From: Pseudoalteromonas sp. XI10 | Lineage (GTDB): Bacteria > Pseudomonadota > Gammaproteobacteria > Enterobacterales > Alteromonadaceae | Direction: 5' to 3' | Assembly: GCF_001469895.1 (NCBI RefSeq) | Contig: NZ_LOPY01000052.1 | Span: forward strand, 124,001 to 188,000 | DNA length: 64,000 nt | Part shown: positions 1 to 8,472 of the stretch, one piece after another | Position numbering within the stretch: the stretch's first letter is position 1 | How the letters are laid out: every line of letters begins with the position of its first letter | Made by a program: the position numbers and the translations under genes | The notes under the pieces: model-generated | The model's database searches: none | What the model saw: only the letters and a program-made list of their open reading frames with translations | What the model was told of the DNA's origin: nothing

Positions 1-6
1 TCAATA

Positions 7-1242
7 ATGGAAAGTACCTTGAATGATAGTAGTGAAGAGTTTTTTAGTATAATAACCTCTCTTTCCCCTTACTCGCTTTATGCTTTTTTTAAGTTATATT
101 TATGTCCAAGTTTAGCTTGCCACGAGTCAATATCAGAGCTCCAAACTACTAATTTAATAAAAAACCTAAGAGTCAGTTCGAGAGAACTGAAGTTGAGTAT
201 TGATGAGTTGACAGTGCATGACTTGATCAAAACATCGTTTCAAATTGATAGAGTTCGAGTAGGCAGGTCTAGCAAGGTCGTTCAAAAAATCAAGTCAGTT
301 GAAGAGCTACTCCTGTCTGTAATCGACGAAGAAAGGATAGACTTAATAGTGTTAATTCTGAAGAATAAAGAAGGCTTCGAACGACCTTTGATGACCAGAG
401 AGATTGCATTTTTAGTATTCTGCTTATGTCATAGTAAATCTATAGCTATGACGGATAAATATATCAAAACAAAGTTCAGAATCGATATTTGTAGCCTTAT
501 GACTAAAATCCAAGGTCATAGAAGGTTTAATTTCAAAAACAGTATTTTTCAATGTTTTAATAGAACTGAGGTGGATGTACTTTTTACCTGCTATTGTGCT
601 ATCGGATATAACCACTCTAAACCGGATGAACCTTTTGAACTAAGCATGATCGGACTACAAGTTCCGCTGGAGTTTAAGAACATTTTTGAATTTATGCTCA
701 ACTATATAACTGAGGAGAGGTTATATAGTTGCGTTGAACAAGTGAGTGATCATTCGAATAGATATAAAAATTTTGGGTGTGTCGGTAAAAGTAAGTATGT
801 TGATTTCAACAAATTTTTTATCAATGCATTCAACTCGCAGGATTCAGTTACCAAAAAGCAACTACTTTGCGACATTGAAGTTTTGAAAGGTAAGGGGAAG
901 GTTTCAACAATAAAAAAAGTAGAGGAACGTTTTCTTATGTATCTTTTTAAGAGAAATGAAGGCGGTTATAAGGAGGTGTATTTAGACAATATTGTTAGGT
1001 CTATAATAAAAGAGCTAGATGCTGTTAAGCAAATGACAACACTTTCTTTCTTAATAAAGACGTTTTGTACTTTCTACTTATCAGAGTTGATTAACCTAAG
1101 AGAACAGCTAATTCGACAACTAGAAGGAGAGAGTATTTTTCAGGTCCGTATGTCTGATGACGAACCTTCATTTTTTGATGTCCGTATTAAGGAAAATAGT
1201 AATATCTTGCTCGTTAATGAAGTATTTAGGTTCGGCTCTTAA
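7..1242 (+). CDS. Hypothetical protein of the accessory island, start uncertain
   Basis: I do not recognise this 411-residue protein. The reading frame is open back to the first base of the window (two sense codons precede the ATG), so the true start may lie outside and the entry may be partial. The protein is mostly soluble and charged. There is no signal peptide or clear membrane span, and no Walker, HTH or nuclease motif that I can see. The C-terminal third is predicted helical and rich in Leu, Lys and Glu. AT-rich codon use matches the other island genes. A non-coding gap of about 240 bases separates it from the Gp2-like gene, so it need not share that gene's transcript. Confidence 0.55.
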   Translation: MESTLNDSSEEFFSIITSLSPYSLYAFFKLYLCPSLACHESISELQTTNLIKNLRVSSRELKLSIDELTVHDLIKTSFQIDRVRVGRSSKVVQKIKSVEELLLSVIDEERIDLIVLILKNKEGFERPLMTREIAFLVFCLCHSKSIAMTDKYIKTKFRIDICSLMTKIQGHRRFNFKNSIFQCFNRTEVDVLFTCYCAIGYNHSKPDEPFELSMIGLQVPLEFKNIFEFMLNYITEERLYSCVEQVSDHSNRYKNFGCVGKSKYVDFNKFFINAFNSQDSVTKKQLLCDIEVLKGKGKVSTIKKVEERFLMYLFKRNEGGYKEVYLDNIVRSIIKELDAVKQMTTLSFLIKTFCTFYLSELINLREQLIRQLEGESIFQVRMSDDEPSFFDVRIKENSNILLVNEVFRFGS

Positions 1243-1481
1243 CTGCTTAAAGTAATTCTAAGTTATCACCACAAGTGCAGAGTGAAAGTCACTAAGGAAC
1301 TGTAAGGCAGAACGGAATAAAATTGAAAATAGGCTAGGTAGCTTAGGTAAGGTTAAACCTTTGGAATTCGTATATTTAATATATATGTGATGCAACATGG
1401 CTTTAGCAAAGAGCGAGAATAAAAAAGTATAAATTTACAACTTACGCATTTGATGTGAACCCTCCAATAAAAGGTGTAATC

Positions 1482-2153
1482 ATGCGTAATTTAAAAACTC
1501 TAAAGTCAATAGTAAATCCTTTTGATGAAAAATATGAAGTAGTTGAAAGTTACTTCAACTCAATCAAGAAGCGTCTCTCTGATGCGCAAGCATATAACCC
1601 TAGGCTTTCTGTCGTCAGGTTTGATATTCATTATCCTAACAATAATTCAGTTCAGCCAAGTGATCGCGATATTAGACGCTTTATTAACTCCCTAGCAGCT
1701 CAATTGAAGTGTAGTTACTCATTTAAGCAACATGGAAAAAAACAATATCTAGAATACATTTGGGTCAAAGAATTTGGTAAACAGAGCAATAAATTTCACT
1801 ACCACTTTTGCTTGTTATTGAACAAAGATGACTTTGGATTTGTTGGTAGTACTGAGCCAAATACAGGTAAAAAGACGCTAGCCTATTTAATTTGCGAGGC
1901 ATGGGCACGTACTTTAGGGGTTGATAGAAAAATAGCAAAGGGAGGCATCTATTTAGGTAGGAGGCCTATACACTGGTTATCAAAGAAGCAACCTGACTAT
2001 GAAATAGAGTATAACAATGTACTCAAAAGGTTAGCTTATATGGCTAAACCAAGGGATAAAGTAAGAAATGGGATTAAAGGGAAGAGTTTCTCCATAGGTA
2101 GGTACAGCATTTATACTCCAAAGGAGAAAAAATGGAATGCAGACTTGCTTTAG
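1482..2153 (+). CDS. Inovirus Gp2/YagK-YfjJ-like protein
   Basis: A protein of about 223 residues that resembles the inovirus-type Gp2/YagK/YfjJ family, found in filamentous-phage remnants and integrative elements. In that family it is thought to act in replication, but this is not well established. Visible support is the core with a VVRFDIHYP strand, the IWVKEFGK segment, an HYHFCLLLN His-x-His motif (like the HUH or Rep-like motif of related proteins) and the GGIYLGRR segment near residues 165-175. I chose the ATG at 1482 because an AAGGTG ribosome site lies 5-6 bases upstream; a GTG at 1455 is in frame but lacks one. It faces radC across a shared terminator. Name confidence is moderate. 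Confidence 0.65.
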   Translation: MRNLKTLKSIVNPFDEKYEVVESYFNSIKKRLSDAQAYNPRLSVVRFDIHYPNNNSVQPSDRDIRRFINSLAAQLKCSYSFKQHGKKQYLEYIWVKEFGKQSNKFHYHFCLLLNKDDFGFVGSTEPNTGKKTLAYLICEAWARTLGVDRKIAKGGIYLGRRPIHWLSKKQPDYEIEYNNVLKRLAYMAKPRDKVRNGIKGKSFSIGRYSIYTPKEKKWNADLL

Positions 2154-2192
2154 CCTATTGGTAATCATAAGGCTACATGTGATGGATAAATA

Positions 2193-2209
2193 GGGGGCGT
2201 ATTGCCCCC
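2193..2209. terminator. Bidirectional hairpin between the Gp2-like gene and the radC operon
   Basis: GGGGGC at 2193-2198 pairs perfectly with GCCCCC at 2204-2209 around a 5-base loop, with one extra A:T pair outside. T-rich sequence follows on the plus side, weaker on the minus side. It lies between convergent genes, so it probably ends both transcripts. Confidence 0.65.
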
Positions 2210-2213
2210 TTAC

Positions 2214-2300
2214 TTATTTTTCATCAAGTACTTCTTTTAAGATAACTAAAATTGCAATAGCGTGACTCAGCAGTCTTGCAGTTTTGTTGTATCTAAGCAT
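2214..2300 (-). CDS. 28-residue small ORF downstream of radC
   Basis: A 28-codon ORF on the minus strand that begins 14 bases after the radC stop. Its ATG is preceded by an almost ideal GAGGAGGT ribosome-binding site with 4 bases of spacing, much better than most genes in the island; that is the main reason to believe it is translated. The product has a basic N-terminus, a short hydrophobic stretch (AIAILVIL) and an acidic C-terminus, so it could be a small amphipathic or membrane-associated peptide. It ends close to the shared terminator. I do not recognise a family. It could also be a chance ORF. Confidence 0.45.
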   Translation of the reverse strand: MLRYNKTARLLSHAIAILVILKEVLDEK

Positions 2301-2313
2301 TTTACCTCCTCTG

Positions 2314-2796
2314 TTAGTTGGTTAATAAATTAAGTTCGGCAAATGAAGCATATGAGTTACCAATAATTAAGTGATCAAGAACAGCAACATCAATAAGAGA
2401 TAAAGCATTTATAAGCTTTGTTGTAATCGCTTTATCAGCACTAGATATTTCACAACTTCCTGATGGATGGTTATGAGCCAATATGACGCTTGCTGCATTA
2501 GTTCTTAATACATCCTTCACTACTTCTCTTGGATAAACAGCAGCGCTGTTAATCGTTCCATAGAAGAGTTCTTTGTATTCAATTATTTGATTGCTACTAC
2601 TAAGAAAAATAATCGCAAATACTTCTCTTTCTGATCCCCCTAGTTTGGCTTTTAAGAAATCGACTGTACTGAGTGGTGAGTTCAAGTTTCCTTGGTATTT
2701 AAGTCGCCTCCACAAAATTCTTGATGCTAATTCCACAATTTCGTCATCATTAAGGCTGGCTCGGCTTTCATTGCTTTTTATTTGTGCATTTAACAT
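2314..2796 (-). CDS. radC: RadC-family JAB/MPN domain protein of mobile-element type
   Basis: This is a 160-residue RadC-like protein. It keeps the JAMM-type motif in the C-terminal half: a conserved Glu upstream, HNHPSG, and Asp in SSADKAIT. It lacks the N-terminal helix-hairpin-helix region of chromosomal RadC (about 220 residues), which is typical of the short radC copies carried by phages and genomic islands. Despite the name, a DNA-repair role is not supported for this family and the true function is unsettled. It is transcribed away from the alpA-like gene, with a 139-base divergent promoter region between them. Confidence 0.85.
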   Translation of the reverse strand: MLNAQIKSNESRASLNDDEIVELASRILWRRLKYQGNLNSPLSTVDFLKAKLGGSEREVFAIIFLSSSNQIIEYKELFYGTINSAAVYPREVVKDVLRTNAASVILAHNHPSGSCEISSADKAITTKLINALSLIDVAVLDHLIIGNSYASFAELNLLTN

Positions 2797-2935
2797 GTAA
2801 ACCCTCTTAGGTTAGATATTTCAAAGAGGTTATATAGATCTGATTTTATTTCGATTTATGGTTGCTGAAGGAGTTTTAGGGATAAGTGTTTTTTTACATA
2901 AACTCCTCATTCGATGACAAATAAGGAGTCATCAA

Positions 2936-3112
2936 ATGAGATTAATTAAATTAAAAGAAGTCATGCAAAAAACATCATTAGGTCATTCAAGCATTTATAA
3001 ATTTATTGCTGAGGGCACTTTTCCTAAGCAAGTATCATTAGGTGCTAGGTCAGTGGCTTGGGTTGAGTCAGAAGTGGATGACTGGATAATGGAGAAAATA
3101 ACAGACAGGTAA
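2936..3112 (+). CDS. AlpA-family HTH regulator
   Basis: A 58-residue protein with the layout of AlpA/phage-excisionase-type MerR-like helix-turn-helix regulators. An N-terminal MRLIKLKEV strand-helix is followed by the HTH (TSLGHSSIYKFIAEGTFPKQ), then a VAWVESEVDDWI segment that matches the usual end of the family. An ATAAGGAG ribosome site lies 8 bases upstream of the ATG. AlpA proteins regulate integrase or excision genes in cryptic prophages and islands; here it is divergent from radC, and no integrase is in the window. The stop codon lies inside the hairpin at 3101-3122. Confidence 0.85.
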   Translation: MRLIKLKEVMQKTSLGHSSIYKFIAEGTFPKQVSLGARSVAWVESEVDDWIMEKITDR

Positions 3113-3122
3113 ACCTGTCTGT
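3101..3122 (+). terminator. Perfect 10-bp dyad overlapping the alpA stop codon
   Basis: ACAGACAGGT at 3101-3110 is followed after 2 bases by its exact reverse complement ACCTGTCTGT at 3113-3122, then TATTT. In RNA the loop must open to at least 4-6 bases, which leaves an 8-9-bp stem. It is likely a terminator of the small regulator gene; it could also be an operator. Confidence 0.6.
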
Positions 3123-3260
3123 TATTTAGCAAAAATAATATAGATACTATTGATTTAAAAAGCTGATTTCTTCTATTGGAAATAACTTGGTGGAAAGTAG
3201 GGTTTAAATTATGTGATTAAAATAAGGTCAATTGTTGTAGCAATTACTACTAAATTGTTT

Positions 3261-4340
3261 TCAGTTTGAGCAGACATTAAATAATGAAGCTTCTAAAGCG
3301 CCTTGGACCCTGAGAGCATTCGTAAATTGTCCTGATTCGTTCCCTTCTGTATATGTAAAATGATTAAAGTCACTTAAAGATAATTTTCTACTTACTATTT
3401 TAGGCTGCTTTTTGGGGCCATCATTTGGAGTGAATAATTCGTCTAAGCGAGGGTATTTGCTTATTTCGCTTGAGTCCCAAATAGTATAAACATAGTCTAT
3501 TTGGTTTTCGAAACAGTATTCTAAATTACCGATATGAGACTTATCTAAGCCATAAAACCTTGTATCATGGGCTATTTCCAACTTTGAATTATCTAACCTA
3601 TTGTTTTTAATTTCATATTCAGCATGGTTTAAAAACCTAGAGTTAACTGGACTGTGAGCTTTTCTAACTCTCCCCCTGCATGGATCTTTACGTTTAAATT
3701 CATGGAAGATTAATAAATCATTTTTTATCTCAATAGCATCAATATCAACAGGGAATTTTAAACCCTTGTTCATCAATACTCGTTGCGCAAGTAATGATTT
3801 TAATCTGGGAATATCTAAGTTACCTAACCACTTAGGAGCAAAAGATGCGCTACCTTCAAATTGAAGATTTAACAACCTATCTACTTCAGAGTTCATTTTT
3901 CTTAGAGAGAGTGGCTCCCCTTCCTTTTCATTCCATTTCTTCAGTTTATACTCGCCTTCTACCTTTACGCATTCTCGGATCACAAAGAAACTTTCTGATG
4001 TCTCAAGGGGGAGAATGAAAAAAAACCTTTGAGAGGAACCTTTCTTTCGCATTAGGCTGATAAATTTCTTATCTAGCTCCTTCTGGTCCCAACTTAAAAA
4101 ATCAGGAATAACTTTGAACCAATGGCGTGATAAATGTATTTTTTTGATATTGCACCATTCGTATCTAGTACAACACCAACCTAATGTAGATTGATTTGCA
4201 ATTTTCGGCAAAACAACTTTTTCAAAATATAATTCGGTGATATAAGCATCTCTTCTACCTGATTTTCTTTGAACATCAGGATCAAAATCGGCGTACTCTA
4301 ATAAGTGTAATAAAGTGTTTCTATTTGCCCAAACTGTCAA
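3261..4340 (-). CDS. Probable restriction endonuclease partner of the adjacent cytosine methyltransferase
   Basis: A 359-residue protein encoded 31 bases downstream of the cytosine methyltransferase on the same strand, the usual place for a restriction enzyme. I do not recognise the family. A possible PD-(D/E)XK nuclease core is visible: VDIDAIE near residues 198-204, a hydrophobic strand, then HEFKRK with Glu214 and Lys216. It has no HNH or PLD motif and no membrane span. The assignment rests on position plus this motif. In the Bacillus BsuMI and LlaJI systems, as I recall them, a methyltransferase works with an extra protein plus McrB- and LlaJI-like subunits, and this gene could be such an extra subunit. 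The target site cannot be read from sequence. Confidence 0.55.
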   Translation of the reverse strand: MTVWANRNTLLHLLEYADFDPDVQRKSGRRDAYITELYFEKVVLPKIANQSTLGWCCTRYEWCNIKKIHLSRHWFKVIPDFLSWDQKELDKKFISLMRKKGSSQRFFFILPLETSESFFVIRECVKVEGEYKLKKWNEKEGEPLSLRKMNSEVDRLLNLQFEGSASFAPKWLGNLDIPRLKSLLAQRVLMNKGLKFPVDIDAIEIKNDLLIFHEFKRKDPCRGRVRKAHSPVNSRFLNHAEYEIKNNRLDNSKLEIAHDTRFYGLDKSHIGNLEYCFENQIDYVYTIWDSSEISKYPRLDELFTPNDGPKKQPKIVSRKLSLSDFNHFTYTEGNESGQFTNALRVQGALEASLFNVCSN

Positions 4341-4371
4341 GTAGAAGCTCCTCGTAAATTTATTTAATGAT

Positions 4372-5670
4372 CTAAGATGCTTTTTTTATTGAACAGCTAT
4401 CAAGAGCCAAAATCAGAGCTTGCTTTACTTCCACTGCTAAAGCATCTACGACTTTCATGCAAACGGAATTGCCAAATTGTTTGTAAATCTGGCCTTGAGA
4501 TACCGCATCTACAATATACTCTTCAGGGAAGCCTTGTAATCGAGCGCATTCTCTAGGTGTTAACTTCCTAGGGCGTTTACCTAGCTCAGATTGATCAATT
4601 AGTATCTCAGAGCCATCTTTATAGTAGCGCGCACTTATTGTATTTGTATATTCACTTTCAGCATTGAAAAGTGAATAACCAAAGCCATTTCCTTTCGTTT
4701 TATGTTCTTCTTTTCTCCGCTGGTGGCCAGCCCAGAGTTTTTCGGATATAGTGAATTTATCATCACTCGGTGCTATTTCGCTTAAATCTTCTAAAATATC
4801 ACCTACTTTAGTTGGTGTTTTAGGAGGCGTAGGCCATTTAAATAACTCATCAAAATCACATCCATCAAATTGATTCTTATCAAATCCAACTATAAATACC
4901 CGCTCTCTATTTTGTGGGGCACCAAAGTCACCAGCTCTAAGTACTTTATAATCAACCCAATAATTTAGTTTCTCTGATAACGCATGTCGTGTTTCTTCAC
5001 TTAGAGGTACGTCATCAGGTATTTCTAGGTCAAAATTACCTTTTAAAATATCTAAAATAGTTTTTAAAGTACGGCCTTTATCATGCCCTTGAAGCTGTTT
5101 AACATTCTCAAGTACAAAAGCTTTGGGTTTTTTTTCAGTAAGAATTCTTTGAATTTCGAAGAACATTGTTCCACGGGTATCATTAAAACCTTGCTTTAGG
5201 CCAGCTTGAGAAAAAGCTTGGCAAGGGAAACCACCTAAAAGTATGTCATGATCTGGAATATCTGATGCAGCAATTTGAGTGATATCACCGTTGGGCATTT
5301 CACCAAAGTTAGTTAAATATGTTTTTTGAGCAAACTTATCCCACTCAGAAGTAAAAACACAGTGTCCACCGAGTTTTTGGAAAGGCAACCTTATACCCCC
5401 AATCCCTGCGAATAAGTCTATGAATGAAAATTCAGACTGAGATAAAGGTTTCTGTTTAAATGGTGCATTATCTAGATGTGATTTTAACTCCGTCTCTAGA
5501 TTGAAAATATCAGTTAGCTTTTTTGATGTAGGTTTATGTTCACCAGTTTCCCATCCTCTAACTGTGCGTTCGCCACTAGATGCCATTCCTAGTAAATTTG
5601 CAAACTCAGTACGCCCTAAGCCTAAGTTTTCACGTATACTTTTGATTTGTATTGCTATATCTTTATTCAT
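4372..5670 (-). CDS. DNA (cytosine-5) methyltransferase with N-terminal HTH
   Basis: Transfers a methyl group from SAM to C5 of cytosine in a specific DNA site. All main m5C motifs are present: I (FIDLFAGIGG), IV (GFPCQAFSQAG, with the catalytic Cys), VI (ENVKQL), VIII (QNRERVFIVGF), IX (RKLTPRECARLQGF) and X (QFGNSV). The target-recognition region contains KGNGFGYSLF and TISARYYKDGSEILI, as in the Dcm/EcoRII-like branch, but the exact recognition site is unknown. The first 65 residues form an XRE-type HTH (SIRENLGLGRTEFANLLG), as in M.SsoII and M.EcoRII, which repress their own promoters. I prefer the ATG at 5670; a GTG at 5697 is also in frame with an equally weak ribosome site. Confidence 0.93.
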   Translation of the reverse strand: MNKDIAIQIKSIRENLGLGRTEFANLLGMASSGERTVRGWETGEHKPTSKKLTDIFNLETELKSHLDNAPFKQKPLSQSEFSFIDLFAGIGGIRLPFQKLGGHCVFTSEWDKFAQKTYLTNFGEMPNGDITQIAASDIPDHDILLGGFPCQAFSQAGLKQGFNDTRGTMFFEIQRILTEKKPKAFVLENVKQLQGHDKGRTLKTILDILKGNFDLEIPDDVPLSEETRHALSEKLNYWVDYKVLRAGDFGAPQNRERVFIVGFDKNQFDGCDFDELFKWPTPPKTPTKVGDILEDLSEIAPSDDKFTISEKLWAGHQRRKEEHKTKGNGFGYSLFNAESEYTNTISARYYKDGSEILIDQSELGKRPRKLTPRECARLQGFPEEYIVDAVSQGQIYKQFGNSVCMKVVDALAVEVKQALILALDSCSIKKAS

Positions 5671-5718
5671 TAGAACTGTACTCTTGTCGCTATTCACTTA
5701 TCCGGTTTAACACCCGGG

Positions 5719-5747
5719 AGAATAGCACTGTACAAATGATCAGTCAA
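5719..5747 (-). promoter_or_regulatory. Sigma70 promoter of the restriction-modification genes
   Basis: On the minus strand, TTGACT (5742-5747) and TATTCT (5719-5724) are separated by exactly 17 bases. CCCGGG lies at 5713-5718, right after the -10, and a CCGG follows at 5702-5705. The position between the methyltransferase and the divergent McrB-like gene, and the HTH on the methyltransferase, suggest self-regulation here, but the operator itself is a guess. Confidence 0.6.
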
Positions 5748-5767
5748 TAATTATAAGGAGTATTGGC

Positions 5768-7210
5768 ATGGCTGAGCAACGAATTGACTTGCTTATAAAT
5801 GAATGTAGCGCTCTTCAGAGTGAGATGGATTTAAGCTATAGAAATGTTTCGCCTAGTATTATTTTTTCTAATACAGGGAGAAGAGGCGGTAAAAAATACT
5901 TTAACCTCTCTCTTGTGGAGTTACTGCAGACTTTAAAAGATATTCAGGATAATTTGGAACTGTATCTTAATGCAGCTCAATACGTTGAAGGGGATATGAG
6001 AGATTTATTCTCAAACACTTTAACTTCACAAACAGTGAATGCTTTATCTACGGTTCAAACGCTTCCTCTCTTTAGCCTTATAAATAAAATATTGTATAAG
6101 ACTAATCAGCTTAACGAAGATTACAATGATAAAAAGTTACACTTATCGGCTGATACGATTGCTCAAGCAATCACTTATGTTGAAAGTCAAATTCCAGATA
6201 ATGAAGAGTACTTGAGGTCTATTGCCACTGAGCAGCCGATTGATATAGGTGTAGGAAAAGCTACAAATAAGATTTATTACGGCGCTCCAGGTACAGGAAA
6301 AAGCCACCGTATAGATGAAGTAACAGAAAACCACTCTCGTTATGTAACGGTATTTCACCCAGACACGCAATATAGTGATCTTATAGGTGCTTTAAAGCCT
6401 GTTATGATCGATGTAAATGGTGAAAAGAAGATTTCTTATAATTTTAGGGCTGGACCTTTCACAAAGGCACTTATAGAAGCTCTAAATGATACTAATAAAC
6501 ATGTTTTTCTTGTAATTGAAGAACTTAATAGAGCACCTGCAGCAGCTGTTTTTGGTGAGATATTCCAACTATTAGATAGAAATGCGCAGGGCGAAAGCCA
6601 ATATAAGATAGAAGTATCAGATCCTGATATGTTGCTCCATATCAAGGAGCATCTAAATGAGCCTGATAAGTTTCATAAGCTTTACTTACCCTCAAACTTC
6701 TCAATTCTAGCAACTATGAATAGTAGCGATCAATCAGTCATGCCAATGGATACAGCCTTTAAGAGACGTTGGTTATTCGAATATTTACCAATAGATTTTA
6801 CTAAAGCAGGCAATGGTAATTTTGAGATTGCACTTTCTGATGGTGAGAAGATAGAAGTGCCTTGGAAAGTATTTGCAGAAGTTGTTAATGATACTTTGTC
6901 TTCCTTACAAGTACCTGAAGATCGCCTACTAGGGCACCGCTTTGTATCTGATGATGAGCTTACGAGCATTGAGGAAGCCAATAATACATTAAAAGGTAAA
7001 ATATTAGTTTACCTCTGGGATGATGTACTTCGTCATGGAAAGCGTGATGTGATTTTTAATACATCAGAAGTAAGCACTTTTGGTCAGTTGTCGCATAAAT
7101 TTGGAGAAGGTGATCCTATTTTCTCCGAAACATTTGAAACTAAACTACAAGAGACGTTAAGCAGCGCACAAAAAGCCCAAGAAGTGGCCGCAGATGAACA
7201 AGCAGAATAG
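5768..7210 (+). CDS. McrB-like AAA+ NTPase of a restriction system
   Basis: A 480-residue NTPase motor of the McrB family. It shows Walker A GAPGTGKS at residues 172-179, Walker B VFLVIEELNRA near 246-256, and the family sensor motif TMNSSDQS near 316-323 (usually MNTADRS). An unrecognised helical region of about 170 residues replaces the DNA-binding domain of E. coli McrB and may read a different DNA feature. AAGGAG lies 8 bases before the ATG. It heads an operon with the nuclease gene 12 bases downstream and the dUTPase-fold gene after that, and is divergent from the cytosine methyltransferase. LlaJI and BsuMI pair the same types of protein, so this may be the restriction arm of one system with the methyltransferase. 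A stand-alone modification-dependent McrBC role is the alternative. Confidence 0.85.
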   Translation: MAEQRIDLLINECSALQSEMDLSYRNVSPSIIFSNTGRRGGKKYFNLSLVELLQTLKDIQDNLELYLNAAQYVEGDMRDLFSNTLTSQTVNALSTVQTLPLFSLINKILYKTNQLNEDYNDKKLHLSADTIAQAITYVESQIPDNEEYLRSIATEQPIDIGVGKATNKIYYGAPGTGKSHRIDEVTENHSRYVTVFHPDTQYSDLIGALKPVMIDVNGEKKISYNFRAGPFTKALIEALNDTNKHVFLVIEELNRAPAAAVFGEIFQLLDRNAQGESQYKIEVSDPDMLLHIKEHLNEPDKFHKLYLPSNFSILATMNSSDQSVMPMDTAFKRRWLFEYLPIDFTKAGNGNFEIALSDGEKIEVPWKVFAEVVNDTLSSLQVPEDRLLGHRFVSDDELTSIEEANNTLKGKILVYLWDDVLRHGKRDVIFNTSEVSTFGQLSHKFGEGDPIFSETFETKLQETLSSAQKAQEVAADEQAE

Positions 7211-7222
7211 ATGTAATTAAAA

Positions 7223-8470
7223 ATGCGTAAATTACACCTATTTGAAGACAGGCAAAGTATTGTAAAAGCAATGCCCAAGAAGTTAGTTCAAAAACTGGAT
7301 CAACTTGGGCTTCTTTACAGTAATAAGCAAAAAGTAATGTTTTGTGGCTTAATTAGCTTTGATGATCAAATTGCAGTGTTCCTTCCACGGAACAGTGATT
7401 TTGTAGAAGCTGATGAATTAAGTCAAAAAGAGGTATGTGCGACACTTTTGAAAGCACTGAAGCGTTATTTAGATAACAAAGACAACGCTATAAATGCTGA
7501 TGAATTAATTGATGAAGGGGTATATGGAAAAGAGTACCTAGGTTTAATATTTGCCTTATTTGAAGACTACTTCAACAATGGTCTTTTTACACGTCGAATA
7601 TCCGAGAGGAAGGTAAACTCAGGTAAAATAGATTGGAACCGTACTATTAAGCAATCAATACCATATATGTCAGGCGACAGTCCTGTTTATTTAGAGTTAG
7701 CTGGTTCTATCAAACGCGTATACTCTAATTGTGAAACTGCGAGGATTCATGCTGAAATATTACGCAAGTTAGATCAAAAAATTGGGTGGTTAATTAATGT
7801 TGATGGAGCAATAACTAGAGAGCTTATCGATGTTCCTGCCTCATTACTGAATAATGAGGCGAAGCTTTATCACCTGAATAATGAGCTAACAAGAGCATAT
7901 TCAGATCGCGATATTTATCTCATTAAACAGTTAATAAATTATCTTAAATTAGAAAGTATGTCTCAGCAAAGTGACTTCTCTATTGGTGTAAAAAGGTTTG
8001 AAGGCATGTGGGAACATATGCTGTCAGAAGCACTGAAAAACGTATTTCCTATTAACAAAAAGCTAGCTAAGCCTGTATATAAAATAAATGGTGAATTGAA
8101 GTTAGCTAGTAGGAAAGGACAAAGAACCGATATAGTGCTTAGAGATCCTAAAACTGGTGACTTCACTGTTATTGATGCTAAATATTACTCTGCAAAAAGC
8201 ATAGAGACGGCTCCAGGGTGGCCTGATTTAGTTAAGCAATTTTTCTACGTAAGGGCTGTGAAATCAATATATCCTGAGAACAGTGTCTCTAATATGTTTA
8301 TTTTCCCTGGTAAGAATGGACCAATTGAATCTGCATATATGGCTGAACCAAGCAAACATGTTATTCAAGATGAAGACTTGCTTGCCGACTACGCTGAAAT
8401 TAATTGCTTATATCAATGCCCATTAAAGATACTTGATTTATATAATAAAAACCAAAAAAAGGATTTATAA
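7223..8470 (+). CDS. LlaJI/McrC-like restriction nuclease subunit
   Basis: A 415-residue protein that pairs with the McrB-like motor. A PD-(D/E)XK core is readable: Asp303 in RTDIV, then VIDAK with Asp318 and Lys320, followed by a helix starting at YYSAKSIETAPGW. The N-terminal MFCGLISFDDQIAVFLPR segment resembles what I recall of LlaJI-family endonucleases and YdjA of the BsuMI system. The expected reaction is double-strand DNA cleavage driven by the AAA+ partner. The ribosome site is weak, so translation may depend on coupling to the preceding gene. Only 2 bases separate its stop from the next ATG. Confidence 0.8.
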   Translation: MRKLHLFEDRQSIVKAMPKKLVQKLDQLGLLYSNKQKVMFCGLISFDDQIAVFLPRNSDFVEADELSQKEVCATLLKALKRYLDNKDNAINADELIDEGVYGKEYLGLIFALFEDYFNNGLFTRRISERKVNSGKIDWNRTIKQSIPYMSGDSPVYLELAGSIKRVYSNCETARIHAEILRKLDQKIGWLINVDGAITRELIDVPASLLNNEAKLYHLNNELTRAYSDRDIYLIKQLINYLKLESMSQQSDFSIGVKRFEGMWEHMLSEALKNVFPINKKLAKPVYKINGELKLASRKGQRTDIVLRDPKTGDFTVIDAKYYSAKSIETAPGWPDLVKQFFYVRAVKSIYPENSVSNMFIFPGKNGPIESAYMAEPSKHVIQDEDLLADYAEINCLYQCPLKILDLYNKNQKKDL

Positions 8471-8472
8471 AA

